From Candidatus Nanogingivalis gingivitcus (lineage in GTDB: Bacteria; Patescibacteriota; Saccharimonadia; Saccharimonadales; Saccharimonadaceae), in contig NZ_PRLK01000001.1 of the NCBI RefSeq assembly GCF_004151455.1, positions 1-64,000 of the forward strand: DNA of 64,000 nt, in the 5' to 3' direction. This document shows, one piece after another, positions 7,558 to 16,565 of this stretch. The notes below the pieces were generated by a model that was given only the letters and a program-made list of their open reading frames with translations, was not told the DNA's origin and did not search any database. Both the position numbers and the translations under genes were made by a program. Position 1 is the stretch's first letter. Each line of letters begins with the position of its first letter.

Positions 7558-9441
7558 TTATTGTAAGACTGCTTTTATTCTTCTTACTCCAGCACTAGAA
7601 GATTGCTCTTTCTTAATCTTAAACACTTTTCCACCATCTGCTAGTTGCAGAGTATTTTCAACATGAGGTCCACCACAAATCTCTACGCTAAACGGTTTTT
7701 CTCCGTCTGCCTGCATAGTATAAACTTTAACTACATCACCGTATTTATCGCCAAATACACCAATAGCCTTTAACTCATTTAATGCATAGTCAGTATCATA
7801 TTCTGCAAAAGTAACTTTTAAGCCTTTTTTAATCTGTTCATTCACTATATTTTCAACTTCTAATATTTGCTCTGGGGTCATTTTTTGATCATAGTTGAAG
7901 TCAAAGCGTAAACGTTCTGTTGTGATATTAGAACCTCTTTGTTCAATATTTTTACCAAGTACAATACGAAGAGCTGCATTCATTAAGTGAGTAGCAGTAT
8001 GCAATTTAAAGTGTTCTAAAGTCTGACCTTCCAAACCACCCTTAAACATACCTTTTGACGCAGTTTTAGAACGCTCCCTTTGGGCAAGCATATACTCTTC
8101 AAATTCTTTTTCCCATTTAGCACTAATTTGTATATTTAGCTTATGTGCTTCTTCTACGGATAATTCTGTAGGAAAACCGTATGTATCATATAACATAAAT
8201 AAGTCTTTACCAGTTAATTCTTTATCTTTAAAACGGTTTAGCTCTCTTATTCCTTTTCGCAAGGTTCTAGCAAAGGCTTTTTCTTCTGTTACTAAAGTGC
8301 TGATGATTTGATCTTTTTTAGCTACAAACTCTTTATAATTATCTTTATAAATATCAATTATTACAGGTACTATTTGTTCTAAAAAGTTTTTTTCAATACC
8401 TAAATTAAAGGCTTGTATCATAGCTCTACGAATAAACTTTCTCATCACATAGCCTTGTTCTTTATTGCTTGGAGTACAACCATCTACTGCAAGAAAAGTA
8501 GCGCTTCTAAGATGGTCGGCTATTATTCTCATTGATTTTGTATTTTCTGCATACTTACTACCTGATATCTCTTCAATTTTATCTATAATAGGTTTTAATA
8601 AGCTAACCTTAAATACGTCAGAACTACCCATTTTAGCTGCAGCAATTCGCTCTAATCCACCGCCAAAATCAACATTTTTATTTTCTAAAGGCTCGAAACT
8701 GCCGTCCTCTAAGCGATGATACTGCATGAAAACCTGATTTCCTATTTCCATAAAACGACCACTATCACTTGCCGGATGTGCTTCTCCATAGCTAGGGTCA
8801 TGATTTTCTTCACCAAAATCATAAAATACTTCAGAATCAGGACCACATGGATCACCAATAGGTGTAGAATCCAAGCCACCTCCACGACTCCACCAGTTTT
8901 CTTTGTCGTTATAGAAGAAAATACGTCCACCTTGCATACCTAATTTATCACCCTTTTCGGCCGTACCTAATTCTACAATCTTAGCTTCAATACCCTTTTC
9001 AGCAAAAACTTCTTGCCATATTTTAGCGCTTTCATCGTCTCTAGGTATATTGTATGTTTCATCACCTATAAAACATGAAACATATATTTTTTCAGGATCC
9101 AATCCAACTTCATCTACTAGAAAATTAAAGAACTGTCGTATCTGTTCTTTCTTAAAATAATCACCTAATGACCAGTTACCTAGCATTTCAAAAAAAGTGG
9201 TATGACGATTATCCCCTACATCATCAATATCTTGCGCACGCAAACATGTTTGACTATCTGTTAATCTATTTCCTTTAGGGTGCTTTTCGCCTAATAAATA
9301 TGGCAATAATGGTTGCATTCCACTACCAGTGAAAAGAGTTGTAGGATCGTTATTTAAAACTAATGGCGCACGTTGTATTTCTTTATGTCCATTTTTAATT
9401 AGATATTCTGAGTAAAGTTTACGTATTTGCTGTGCTGTCAT
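7558..9441 (-). CDS. alaS: Alanyl-tRNA synthetase, short form
   Basis: Class II synthetase that charges tRNA-Ala. The aminoacylation core begins at once (LFTGSGMQPLLPYLLG, HTTFFEMLGNWSLGDYF, GGGLERI). The editing/SAD domain follows, with zinc-type His in HTATHLMNAAL and Cys/His in EICGGPHVENT. The protein stops about 30 residues after that motif, at about 627 residues against roughly 870 in E. coli, so the DHHA1/C-Ala oligomerisation region is absent. The coding sequence closes cleanly with a terminator, so this looks like a compact form rather than a break. I prefer the ATG at 9441, 7 nt after a TACAAT box; the ATG at 9447 is the alternative. Confidence 0.93.
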   Translation of the reverse strand: MTAQQIRKLYSEYLIKNGHKEIQRAPLVLNNDPTTLFTGSGMQPLLPYLLGEKHPKGNRLTDSQTCLRAQDIDDVGDNRHTTFFEMLGNWSLGDYFKKEQIRQFFNFLVDEVGLDPEKIYVSCFIGDETYNIPRDDESAKIWQEVFAEKGIEAKIVELGTAEKGDKLGMQGGRIFFYNDKENWWSRGGGLDSTPIGDPCGPDSEVFYDFGEENHDPSYGEAHPASDSGRFMEIGNQVFMQYHRLEDGSFEPLENKNVDFGGGLERIAAAKMGSSDVFKVSLLKPIIDKIEEISGSKYAENTKSMRIIADHLRSATFLAVDGCTPSNKEQGYVMRKFIRRAMIQAFNLGIEKNFLEQIVPVIIDIYKDNYKEFVAKKDQIISTLVTEEKAFARTLRKGIRELNRFKDKELTGKDLFMLYDTYGFPTELSVEEAHKLNIQISAKWEKEFEEYMLAQRERSKTASKGMFKGGLEGQTLEHFKLHTATHLMNAALRIVLGKNIEQRGSNITTERLRFDFNYDQKMTPEQILEVENIVNEQIKKGLKVTFAEYDTDYALNELKAIGVFGDKYGDVVKVYTMQADGEKPFSVEICGGPHVENTLQLADGGKVFKIKKEQSSSAGVRRIKAVLQ

Positions 9442-9448
9442 AACCATA

Positions 9449-9476
9449 ATTGTAACATATCACCCCTATAAAACAA
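9449..9476 (-). promoter_or_regulatory. alaS promoter, leaderless type
   Basis: Minus strand TTGTTT (9471-9476), 16 bp, TACAAT (9449-9454), 7 nt before the ATG at 9441. Confidence 0.5.
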
Positions 9477-9480
9477 AATT

Positions 9481-9506
9481 AATAACCCTCCTAGTGGAGG
9501 GTTATT
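9481..9506 (-). terminator. Terminator of the pgk-tpiA operon
   Basis: Perfect 11-bp arms (9481-9491, 9496-9506) with loop TAGT, just downstream of the tail-anchored gene. Confidence 0.85.
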
Positions 9507-9513
9507 AATTATT

Positions 9514-10899
9514 TTATTTAAGGAAGAAGAAATATATTCCTAACCCCCCTGCTATTCCTAGTAACAATGTAGTAATTATTGCTAGAACCGTACCCCAACC
9601 TGTTTTTTTCTTATTATACTTTACGGGCATTGCGTAATCTTCTTTTGCTAGAAGAGGAGTGGTGCTATTCTTATTATTACTAATATTGTTAGAAATAGCA
9701 TTTTTTTGAGGATATTGTACCTTATTGTTAGATATACCATTTATATTTCTTGTTCTAGATAAAGAGTTAAAGTTATCTATAGTTTTATAGCTTGCACTAT
9801 TTCCTAATGGTCTTTTTTCAATTTTGGGATTATCTACAAAAGGAGTTTTAGTAATAGTATCGTTTTCTACGCTTCGAATAATAACTTTTTCTTCATCCTT
9901 ATTTTCAGGTAGTGTCACGCTTGTATTATTGATAGGGTTATTATCTTTAAAAGAATCTTCTATTTTATTATCAGCTTTATCATTATCTTCAGTATATTCG
10001 CTAACTTTTATAGAAATACTTTCGGGTTTTTCTTCTTTTACTGTAGTATCCTCTGTAGCTTTAATATCTTTCTTAATCATTACAGAAATCTTTTCAGATT
10101 CTTCTTTTTTAGATTCTTGAGCTAATTCTTTTGCTATATCTTCTACACTTTTTACTGGTTTAGATCCACCAATCTCTGTTAAAACCTTCTCAAACTCAGC
10201 AATAGGCTTTTCTTCTTTAATTACTGGTTTTTCTATTTTTTCCGTTTTTATAGCTTTAACTAGCGTATTAACGATTTTGCTTTCATTAGGTATGTCAGTT
10301 TTTGTTTCTGTCTTCATTACTGCATTAAAAACCTGCAATTTATCAGTATCCTCTATGCTAACTACTTTACCTATATTTTCTATATTCTTTTTAGCTTCAA
10401 TAGGCTTTACAACATTATTTTTATGCTTATTTAATATTGGACCTTCCAGTCTTCTTTTAGGAATACTTATAGATGAAGTATGTCTTCCAGAGATGTTCAT
10501 AGGACTATCATAGTCAGGTAGTATAGGGCTTTCAAATTTATTATCTTCTATAGTTGCTAAATTATCATTAATAACATCTTTACTATTATGGCGCCTGTTG
10601 GATTCTGCTTTATCTTTAAAATCATCTAAAATCTTAATATCTTTCTTTAAAGGTTTATCAGAACTACCATCTTTTATATGTTCTTGAATATCTATTACAT
10701 CGTTATCGATATTTCGTTCTTCTATAATTTTAGCCATTGAATGTAATTGGCTAGCAGTTTTAGGAGCTTTTCTTTCACCAAAAACCATCTTTTTCTTTGT
10801 ACTTTCACTCATATTATCATCTTTCATTGGTGATATTTTTTTAGTTGTTAAAAAATTATTAACAGCTTTATCTAATTCATCAAAATCAAAATCTCGCAT
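9514..10899 (-). CDS. Tail-anchored, low-complexity protein of unknown function
   Basis: I do not recognise this 461-residue protein. Almost all of it is hydrophilic, rich in Lys, Glu, Asp, Ser and Ile, and looks disordered; a single transmembrane helix lies at the very C-terminus (TVLAIITTLLLGIAGGLGIYFF), so it should be a tail-anchored protein facing the cytoplasm. No signal peptide or catalytic motif is seen. It is the third gene of the pgk-tpiA transcription unit, 9 bp after tpiA and followed by a strong terminator. It might tether cytoplasmic partners to the membrane, but that is speculation. Confidence 0.6.
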   Translation of the reverse strand: MRDFDFDELDKAVNNFLTTKKISPMKDDNMSESTKKKMVFGERKAPKTASQLHSMAKIIEERNIDNDVIDIQEHIKDGSSDKPLKKDIKILDDFKDKAESNRRHNSKDVINDNLATIEDNKFESPILPDYDSPMNISGRHTSSISIPKRRLEGPILNKHKNNVVKPIEAKKNIENIGKVVSIEDTDKLQVFNAVMKTETKTDIPNESKIVNTLVKAIKTEKIEKPVIKEEKPIAEFEKVLTEIGGSKPVKSVEDIAKELAQESKKEESEKISVMIKKDIKATEDTTVKEEKPESISIKVSEYTEDNDKADNKIEDSFKDNNPINNTSVTLPENKDEEKVIIRSVENDTITKTPFVDNPKIEKRPLGNSASYKTIDNFNSLSRTRNINGISNNKVQYPQKNAISNNISNNKNSTTPLLAKEDYAMPVKYNKKKTGWGTVLAIITTLLLGIAGGLGIYFFFLK

Positions 10900-10908
10900 A
10901 TCACAACC

Positions 10909-11679
10909 TTACTTATTAACCTTATTATCGATTTTTTGTACGATCTGCTCAAATTTCTCTAAGTTTAAGCTAGCACCACCTACAAGGAGTCCATCCACAC
11001 CAGGAACAGCCATATAATCTACAGCACTTTCTGGTTGAACGCTGCCACCATATACAACCTGTATATTTTTAGCTACTTTTTCACCATAAAGATGCTTAAC
11101 TTGAGTTCTTATCATTTTAACTGCCTTTTGTACTTGCTCTGGGTCAGCATTATCTCCACTTCCAATAGCCCAAACTGGCTCATAAGCTATAACGACTTTC
11201 TCGATATCTTCGCTTGATACATTAGCCAATCCACCTACTAACTGGTCGTTTAATACTAATGAGGTTTCCCCATGGTTACGCTCATCAGATGTCTCCCCTA
11301 TACATAATATAGGGCGAATATCATTTCTTATTGCTGCCGCTACCTTAGCCCTGATATCCTTATCGCTTTCATGAAAAATATTACGCCTCTCTGAATGACC
11401 TACTAGGGCGTACTGCACTATACCTCTAAGCTGAGATATAGCAACTTCCCCAGTAAAAGCTCCTTGATCTCGCCAATAAAAATTCTGTGCTGCCAATTTA
11501 AATTGATTATGATTAACTTGCAAGCTAAGGGACTGTAAAGTGAATATAGATGGGGATAGGATAATATCTATATTGTTATAAATACCTATTTTAGTACTTA
11601 ATTTATGTAAGAATATGCTAGATTGATGCATATCAAAATTCATTTTCCAGTTTGCAATTATAAGTTTATTTCTAGCCAT
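10909..11679 (-). CDS. tpiA: Triosephosphate isomerase
   Basis: Interconverts dihydroxyacetone phosphate and glyceraldehyde 3-phosphate. Length 256 is normal for the TIM-barrel enzyme. Active-site blocks are all present: NWKMN (Lys near residue 12), GHSERR (catalytic His), AYEPVWAIGSG (catalytic Glu) and the phosphate-binding VVYGGSVQ and GLLVGGASL. The start lies one base after the pgk stop, so the two are cotranscribed. Confidence 0.97.
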   Translation of the reverse strand: MARNKLIIANWKMNFDMHQSSIFLHKLSTKIGIYNNIDIILSPSIFTLQSLSLQVNHNQFKLAAQNFYWRDQGAFTGEVAISQLRGIVQYALVGHSERRNIFHESDKDIRAKVAAAIRNDIRPILCIGETSDERNHGETSLVLNDQLVGGLANVSSEDIEKVVIAYEPVWAIGSGDNADPEQVQKAVKMIRTQVKHLYGEKVAKNIQVVYGGSVQPESAVDYMAVPGVDGLLVGGASLNLEKFEQIVQKIDNKVNK

Positions 11680-11680
11680 C

Positions 11681-13021
11681 TTATTTACTCCTATTGTTTA
11701 TATTTCTACGCTTACTTGGTAATATCTCTAGCCCGGGAAGTATTTCGCCACTAATAAGTTCTAGAGTAGCCCCTCCCCCTGTAGAAATAAGCGAAAAATC
11801 ATTAGCGTCTACTTTTTTATCTTCGCACCAATTTAGTACAAAGGAAGAAGTATCACCACCACCAATAATAGATGTACCTCCATTCTTAGCTATCTCATGC
11901 ATACTTTCAGCAATAGCAGCAGACCCAGCTTTAAATCCTTCTAATTCAGTTACACCGGCCGTACCATTCCAAATTACCGTTTCAGCATTCTTTAACTCAT
12001 TCTTAACCATGCGTATAGTTTTATGACCAATATCAAGGATACTGTCATTATTATTTATATCTGCAAGGTCTTTATCAATCCTCTTACTATTAGTCCCTTC
12101 TACTTTTACAGCTATGTCACTAGGTAAAATAATAAAATTATCAATATTTTGAATACCTACTTTACGAATCGCCTTTTCATAAATAGATTCTATAATTTCA
12201 GTTTGACCATCTTCTATCTTACTTTTTCCTATATTATAGCCTTTATATTGTAAGAAAGTATTAGCAATAGCACCAGTAATTAATATTTTATCTGAAAGCG
12301 CAATAAATTTTTCAATTAATGGCAACTTATCAGAAATCTTACCCCCACCAAGAACTGCTATAAAAGGTCTTTTTGGTGTAGTTAGCATACTATATAATGT
12401 ACCAACTTCTTTTTCAATTAATAGCCCAGCATAGCTTGGCATTATTTTTGCTATAGCTTCAGTAGAAGAATGACCACGATGAACAACGCCAAAGCCATCT
12501 TGCACGAAAATACCTGCACCAGTAATTTGTTTTAAGGCTTGCGCTAGACCTAAAGAATTTCGCTTTTCATCTTTACAAAAACGAATATTTTCTAACATTT
12601 CAATTTTATAATCATCATCGGCTTTAGCTATTGGCACTGGGTAATGAGTGCGAGAGAAAATAGGAGTAGCATGAAAATTCATAGGAAAATAATAATCTCT
12701 CTCTTGAAGAAGATTTTTTAAATGTTTAAAAACTGGCATTAATGAATATTTTCTTTTGCCATTTGGTAGTTTTTCTAGTTCATCAATATCAGCTAAACTT
12801 TCTACTGATTGTGGGCGACCTAGATGTGATACTATTATAATTTTCTTAACACCTTGATTAATCAAGTATTCAATTGTTGGTAAACTCGCTTTTATTCTAA
12901 AATCATTTAAAATATGGGCAGAGCCGTTATCATCGTAAGATATAGGTACGTTATAATCTGCTCGCAAAAGCACTACCTTATCTTTTAGGCTAGCGTCTTT
13001 AACTGTTTTTTTATTAAACAT
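11681..13021 (-). CDS. pgk: Phosphoglycerate kinase
   Basis: Makes ATP from 1,3-bisphosphoglycerate in lower glycolysis. Motifs include LRADYNVPI at the N-terminus, VSHLGRP, DGFGVVHRGHSSTE, the nucleotide-site AVLGGGKISDK and the C-terminal GGGDTSS. I choose the ATG at 13021 because AAGGAAA lies 4-10 nt upstream and the family N-terminus fits there; the in-frame ATG at 13084 would add 21 unlikely residues and lies upstream of the -10 box at 13053-13058. At 446 residues it is longer than the usual 390-415, partly through an insert near residues 110-140 (NFHATPIFSRTHYPVP). First gene of the pgk-tpiA operon. Confidence 0.95.
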   Translation of the reverse strand: MFNKKTVKDASLKDKVVLLRADYNVPISYDDNGSAHILNDFRIKASLPTIEYLINQGVKKIIIVSHLGRPQSVESLADIDELEKLPNGKRKYSLMPVFKHLKNLLQERDYYFPMNFHATPIFSRTHYPVPIAKADDDYKIEMLENIRFCKDEKRNSLGLAQALKQITGAGIFVQDGFGVVHRGHSSTEAIAKIMPSYAGLLIEKEVGTLYSMLTTPKRPFIAVLGGGKISDKLPLIEKFIALSDKILITGAIANTFLQYKGYNIGKSKIEDGQTEIIESIYEKAIRKVGIQNIDNFIILPSDIAVKVEGTNSKRIDKDLADINNNDSILDIGHKTIRMVKNELKNAETVIWNGTAGVTELEGFKAGSAAIAESMHEIAKNGGTSIIGGGDTSSFVLNWCEDKKVDANDFSLISTGGGATLELISGEILPGLEILPSKRRNINNRSK

Positions 13022-13052
13022 ATTTTCCTTTTTATTTTCTAATTTTGTAAAA

Positions 13053-13058
13053 ATTATA
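13053..13058 (-). promoter_or_regulatory. pgk operon extended -10 promoter
   Basis: Minus strand TATGCTATAAT, an extended -10 element, about 32 nt before the pgk start. Confidence 0.55.
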
Positions 13059-13122
13059 GCATATAAACGCTTGTGCTTCAACATATTTTATGATTAAAAT
13101 ACTGTTTTTTACAAAATAACTA

Positions 13123-13151
13123 TTGACTTTACTATATAAATATGTTATTAT
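13123..13151 (+). promoter_or_regulatory. Promoter of the 24-codon transcription unit
   Basis: TTGACT (13123-13128), exactly 17 bp, TATTAT (13146-13151), about 65 nt upstream of the small open frame. Confidence 0.7.
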
Positions 13152-13215
13152 ATAAACATTGATGACAAAAACAAACATAAAAAACAAAAAAGATCATCAT
13201 AGAAAGGAAAATACA

Positions 13216-13290
13216 TTGTTTAAAGTTATTAGAGTTAGCCAAAACGAGGAATCATATTCTATTAAAGTTCGAACTAATCGTGAACGCTAA
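13216..13290 (+). CDS. Possible 24-residue small protein, or part of a small RNA
   Basis: A TTG-started frame of 24 codons (MFKVIRVSQNEESYSIKV, then RTNRER) has a good Shine-Dalgarno sequence (AGAAAGGA at 13201-13208). It sits alone between a strong promoter and a strong terminator, giving a transcript of only about 180 nt. The peptide is charged and has no transmembrane segment. It lies between pgk and typA on the opposite strand, so it is not a leader of either. It could be a small protein, or a small RNA whose reading frame is incidental. No homologue is recognised. Confidence 0.4.
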   Translation: MFKVIRVSQNEESYSIKVRTNRER

Positions 13291-13304
13291 ATAAAATAAA
13301 AAAT

Positions 13305-13335
13305 AAATACCCCCTTTTGTCCTTTGGGGGTATTT
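13305..13335. terminator. Bidirectional terminator between the small gene and typA
   Basis: Ten-bp arms (13305-13314, 13326-13335) containing CCCCC/GGGGG, with T runs on both sides. It serves the small plus-strand gene and minus-strand typA. Confidence 0.85.
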
Positions 13336-13338
13336 TTA

Positions 13339-15165
13339 TTATTTATTACTTTTAGCCATTCTTTTTCGTTCGTTTGAATCTAGATATCTCTTACGAAGAC
13401 GTAAGTTTTCGGGCGTAATTTCCAAAAGCTCATCATCTTCAATAAAGTCAATACATTGTTCTAAACTTAGGTCGGTAAACGGTGTAAGTTGCACTGCACC
13501 ATCGCTTGATTTTGAACGCATATTAGTTAAATGCTTCTCTTTAACAACATTAATTTCTAGATCTTCTTGCCTATTATTCAAACCTACAATCATTCCAGCA
13601 TATACTTCTTTACCAGCTGGAATAAATAGCTCACCTCTAGATTCAGCACTTTGCAGAGCGTATGGCGTTGAAATACCTTTCTCGAAAGCTATTAAAGCTC
13701 CATTACGAGTTGATGGAATTTTTGCACCTAAAGTTTGGTATCCATGAGGCAAGGAATTCATTATGATAGTTCCTTTAGTAGCTGTAAGCATTAAGTTACG
13801 CAAACCAATCATTGCTCTAGTAGTAATAATATAAGTCATACGGCTAGCGCCTGTAGGAAGATTTTCTTGGCCCTTCATTTCTCCTCTACGGATTCCCATT
13901 TCTTGGCTAACAGCACCTACAAATTCTGGAGCCACTTCTATTATTAATTCCTCTACCGGCTCTTTTTCTTCACCATCTTCAGTAATAGTAACTACCTGAG
14001 GACGACCTACTTCAAATTCAAAACCTTCACGCCTTAATGTCTCAATTAACACTGATAAGTGTAACTCTCCTCTACCACTCACAATAAATCCAATGCCATC
14101 TTCTTTTACCTGTAAGCTAACATTAGTTTCTAATTCTTTGCGTAACCTATCGCCGATCTGACGCGAAGTAGTAAACTCACCCTCGCGACCTTTCATTGGG
14201 CTAGTATTAGGGCCTAAATACATAGATAATGTTGGTTTTTCTATTTCTATTGTTGGTAAAGCTTCAGGATTTTCAGCATCTGCAATAGTTTCACCAATTT
14301 CAGCGTCAGTAATACCTGTTATAGCTACAATATCACCAGCAAAAGCCTCTTTAATTTCTTCCCTAGTTAAGCCTCTATAGGCAAATAACTTATCTATCTT
14401 ACTCTTTTTAACAGTTCCGTCCCTTTTAACTAAGCTTACCTGTTCGTTAGTTTTTACGCTACCTCTAGTAATTCTACCTATTGCGTATTTTCCTAAGAAA
14501 TTGTCATAAGTTAAAGAAGTAACTAAAAGCTGTAAACTACCTTCAATATTAACTTTCGGCGCAGGTATATCTTCTATAATGGCATTGAAAATAGGCTCAA
14601 AATTAGCATCTTCATCTAGATTTGCTGGTACACTTTTCCAAGCTTTACCATCTCTACCGATTGCATAGTAGGTAGGATATAATAGCTGATCATCATTTGT
14701 GGCAAGCTCTAAAAACAAGTCTGATACTTCATCATTAACTTCATCAATTCTTCGTGCAGGCTTATCTATTTTGTTCATTACTACAATCGGCTTAAGCCCT
14801 AACTCTAAAGCTTTAGATAACACAAATTTAGTTTGTGGCATAGGTCCTTCTTGTGCGTCAACAACAAGAATAACTCCATCGGCCATATTTAAAGTACGCT
14901 CTACCTCACCTGAAAAGTCGGCATGCCCAGGCGTATCTATAATATTAATTTTGTAATCATTATAATAAATTGAGGTTTGCTTTGCAGTAATTGTAATACC
15001 TCTTTCACTTTCTTGATCCCCTGAGTCCATTAGTAATGTCTGTGACATTTCTGCTTGGTTATCACGAAAAGTATTACTTTGCTTTAATAGGCCATCAACA
15101 AGTGTAGTTTTACCATGGTCGACGTGAGCAATAATTGCCACGTTACGTATCTTATTTGAATCCAT
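13339..15165 (-). CDS. typA: Ribosome-associated GTPase TypA/BipA
   Basis: Translational GTPase of 608 residues, normal length, that binds the ribosome and helps 50S assembly and stress adaptation. G motifs: G1 [15 protein letters not shown] (about 14), G2 RGITITAK, G3 [13 protein letters not shown]4 NKIDKP. The domain order (GTPase, beta-barrel, EF-G III/V-like domains, TypA C-terminal domain) matches the family. An AAGGAAA Shine-Dalgarno sequence precedes the ATG. Monocistronic, ending at the shared bidirectional terminator. Confidence 0.97.
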   Translation of the reverse strand: MDSNKIRNVAIIAHVDHGKTTLVDGLLKQSNTFRDNQAEMSQTLLMDSGDQESERGITITAKQTSIYYNDYKINIIDTPGHADFSGEVERTLNMADGVILVVDAQEGPMPQTKFVLSKALELGLKPIVVMNKIDKPARRIDEVNDEVSDLFLELATNDDQLLYPTYYAIGRDGKAWKSVPANLDEDANFEPIFNAIIEDIPAPKVNIEGSLQLLVTSLTYDNFLGKYAIGRITRGSVKTNEQVSLVKRDGTVKKSKIDKLFAYRGLTREEIKEAFAGDIVAITGITDAEIGETIADAENPEALPTIEIEKPTLSMYLGPNTSPMKGREGEFTTSRQIGDRLRKELETNVSLQVKEDGIGFIVSGRGELHLSVLIETLRREGFEFEVGRPQVVTITEDGEEKEPVEELIIEVAPEFVGAVSQEMGIRRGEMKGQENLPTGASRMTYIITTRAMIGLRNLMLTATKGTIIMNSLPHGYQTLGAKIPSTRNGALIAFEKGISTPYALQSAESRGELFIPAGKEVYAGMIVGLNNRQEDLEINVVKEKHLTNMRSKSSDGAVQLTPFTDLSLEQCIDFIEDDELLEITPENLRLRKRYLDSNERKRMAKSNK

Positions 15166-15240
15166 ATTTTCCTTTTATTAGATTATCAATTTATTTTTAA
15201 ACTTTACATATTTTAACATCTTATATAGTAAATAGCAAAT

Positions 15241-15681
15241 TTACAGCCACCATAAAATTTTACCTGCAATATTAAATAATCTTTTAACAGGTTTATTATA
15301 GTTAAGGGTTATAAGATGGGTGTGCTGGTGAGCTACAGTTTTCCTTACATTTTGGTTAGCTCTAGCATAAAATGAATACCCTTTCTTTTCGTAATCTGCT
15401 AATATCTGAAAATATTCATTGCTATATTCATTATCAAAACTACTAATTGTAGTGGTAAATTTTTTAGGAATTACTAGTAGATGATCATCAACCTCAAATC
15501 CATCCCATATTTCATATGGAAACATATTTTTAACAACTATAAAATGTTTTCGTTTTTCAACTATCAAATCTTCCTTTAACGCTCTATCGTAAAAATTAAA
15601 TTCTTTTATAACCGATTCGTTATGCTTATCTTTATATTTTTCGTATTTTTTGCCTGCTATATTAGGTTTGCGAGTATCCAT
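15241..15681 (-). CDS. HIT-family nucleotide-binding hydrolase
   Basis: Histidine-triad protein of 146 residues. The signature His-x-His-x-His motif appears as AHQHTHLITL about residues 114-123. Upstream parts fit the family: FIVVKNMFPYEIWDGFEV and HLLVIPKKF. HIT proteins hydrolyse nucleotide-phosphoryl bonds such as AMP-lysine or dinucleoside polyphosphates; the substrate here cannot be read from sequence. Monocistronic, with a TATAAT box about 40 nt upstream and a weak GGAA Shine-Dalgarno sequence. Confidence 0.85.
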   Translation of the reverse strand: MDTRKPNIAGKKYEKYKDKHNESVIKEFNFYDRALKEDLIVEKRKHFIVVKNMFPYEIWDGFEVDDHLLVIPKKFTTTISSFDNEYSNEYFQILADYEKKGYSFYARANQNVRKTVAHQHTHLITLNYNKPVKRLFNIAGKILWWL

Positions 15682-15738
15682 TTTTTCCTATTCTATTTTT
15701 AAAATAACAATTCTTTAATAAAATTATAGCAAAAACTA

Positions 15739-15767
15739 TTGACTTTTAAAAAACTAACTGCTAAAAT
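15739..15767 (+). promoter_or_regulatory. tRNA-Val promoter
   Basis: TTGACT (15739-15744), 17 bp, TAAAAT (15762-15767), 11 nt before the tRNA. Confidence 0.75.
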
Positions 15768-15778
15768 ATCTAACATAT

Positions 15779-15855
15779 GGGTGATTAGCTCAGTTGGCTA
15801 GAGCACCTCGTTTACACCGAGGGGGTCTGGGGTTCGAGTCCCTAATCACCCACCA
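15779..15855 (+). tRNA. tRNA-Val (anticodon TAC)
   Basis: Full cloverleaf with acceptor GGGTGAT/ATCACCC, anticodon stem CCTCG/CGAGG around TTTACAC, T-loop TTCGAGT, and an encoded CCA. Confidence 0.97.
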
Positions 15856-15871
15856 TATTTTATTGTTTTTT

Positions 15872-15897
15872 ATAACACCACGCAAAATGGTGTTATT
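15872..15897 (+). terminator. tRNA-Val terminator
   Basis: Nine-bp arms ATAACACCA (15872-15880) and TGGTGTTAT (15889-15897), followed by TTTTTATTTT. Confidence 0.8.
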
Positions 15898-15921
15898 TTT
15901 ATTTTATAACCCTTTTATTTA

Positions 15922-15950
15922 TTGACATATATAACATAATATGTTATAAT
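15922..15950 (+). promoter_or_regulatory. Exact consensus promoter for the 127-residue membrane protein
   Basis: TTGACA (15922-15927), 17 bp, TATAAT (15945-15950). A leader of about 78 nt follows. Confidence 0.85.
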
Positions 15951-16034
15951 AAAAAACATATTAGCACCTTACTAGTTCATTTAGAATTAATTTGAAGTGC
16001 TTTTAAAATCTTTTTTAGAAGGGAGCATTTCAAA

Positions 16035-16418
16035 ATGCTTTATATTTTAACAAACATTATTATGTTCATTCTGAGAATCCTACCTTTAGGAATTATCGTT
16101 GACAATAGAATGTCGGTATATTCTATCCTAATTACTAGCTTTTTTATTCTAGTAATAATTAGTGAAAAATACCTAAAATTGTTAACCATTGTAACTGCAG
16201 GAAATTCTTATACTATTGCGTTGCTAGTTATCGGGTTAGTCCTAAACTCTACTGCTAGTTTCTTCTTATGGCTGATTGGTTTAGTGCTAATGATTATAGC
16301 TTATATCTTTGCGCTAAAACAATATAAGGCCTCTCAAAAAAGAGAGAAAGCTAAAGCAAAACCAAAAATAACTTTCCAAAATATGAAAAAGAAATTTATT
16401 GATTGGCTAGACGAATAA
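16035..16418 (+). CDS. Small multi-pass membrane protein of unknown function
   Basis: A 127-residue protein with three or four hydrophobic segments (about 3-22, 28-45, 55-75 and 76-97) and a basic cytoplasmic tail (KQYKASQKREKAKAKPK) ending in a short amphipathic stretch. No family recognised. It is monocistronic with an exact consensus promoter, a strong Shine-Dalgarno sequence (AGAAGGGAG at 16017-16025) and a terminator, so it should be abundant. In the leader, GAAGTGC (15996-16002) can pair with GCATTTC (16025-16031), which would put the Shine-Dalgarno sequence in a loop. Confidence 0.7.
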   Translation: MLYILTNIIMFILRILPLGIIVDNRMSVYSILITSFFILVIISEKYLKLLTIVTAGNSYTIALLVIGLVLNSTASFFLWLIGLVLMIIAYIFALKQYKASQKREKAKAKPKITFQNMKKKFIDWLDE

Positions 16419-16455
16419 TAGCAAAAGAATTTATAATTCTAAATAGAATAATCTT

Positions 16456-16483
16456 AAAAGACTATCTTAAAAGATAGTCTTTT
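16456..16483 (+). terminator. Terminator of the small membrane protein gene
   Basis: Twelve-bp arms (16456-16467, 16472-16483) with loop TAAA, then TTCTCTTTTTT. Confidence 0.85.
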
Positions 16484-16500
16484 TCTCTTTTTTAAAATGC

Positions 16501-16560
16501 TTGCGTTTATATTAATATGGTGTTATAATTATTGATTTTTTAAGAGTTTTGTGATATAAT
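16501..16560 (+). promoter_or_regulatory. Tandem promoters upstream of the structured leader
   Basis: Two elements: TTGCGT (16501-16506)-17-TATAAT (16524-16529), and TTGATT (16532-16537)-17-TATAAT (16555-16560). Both drive the surface-protein gene at 16781. Confidence 0.7.
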
Positions 16561-16565
16561 TAAAC

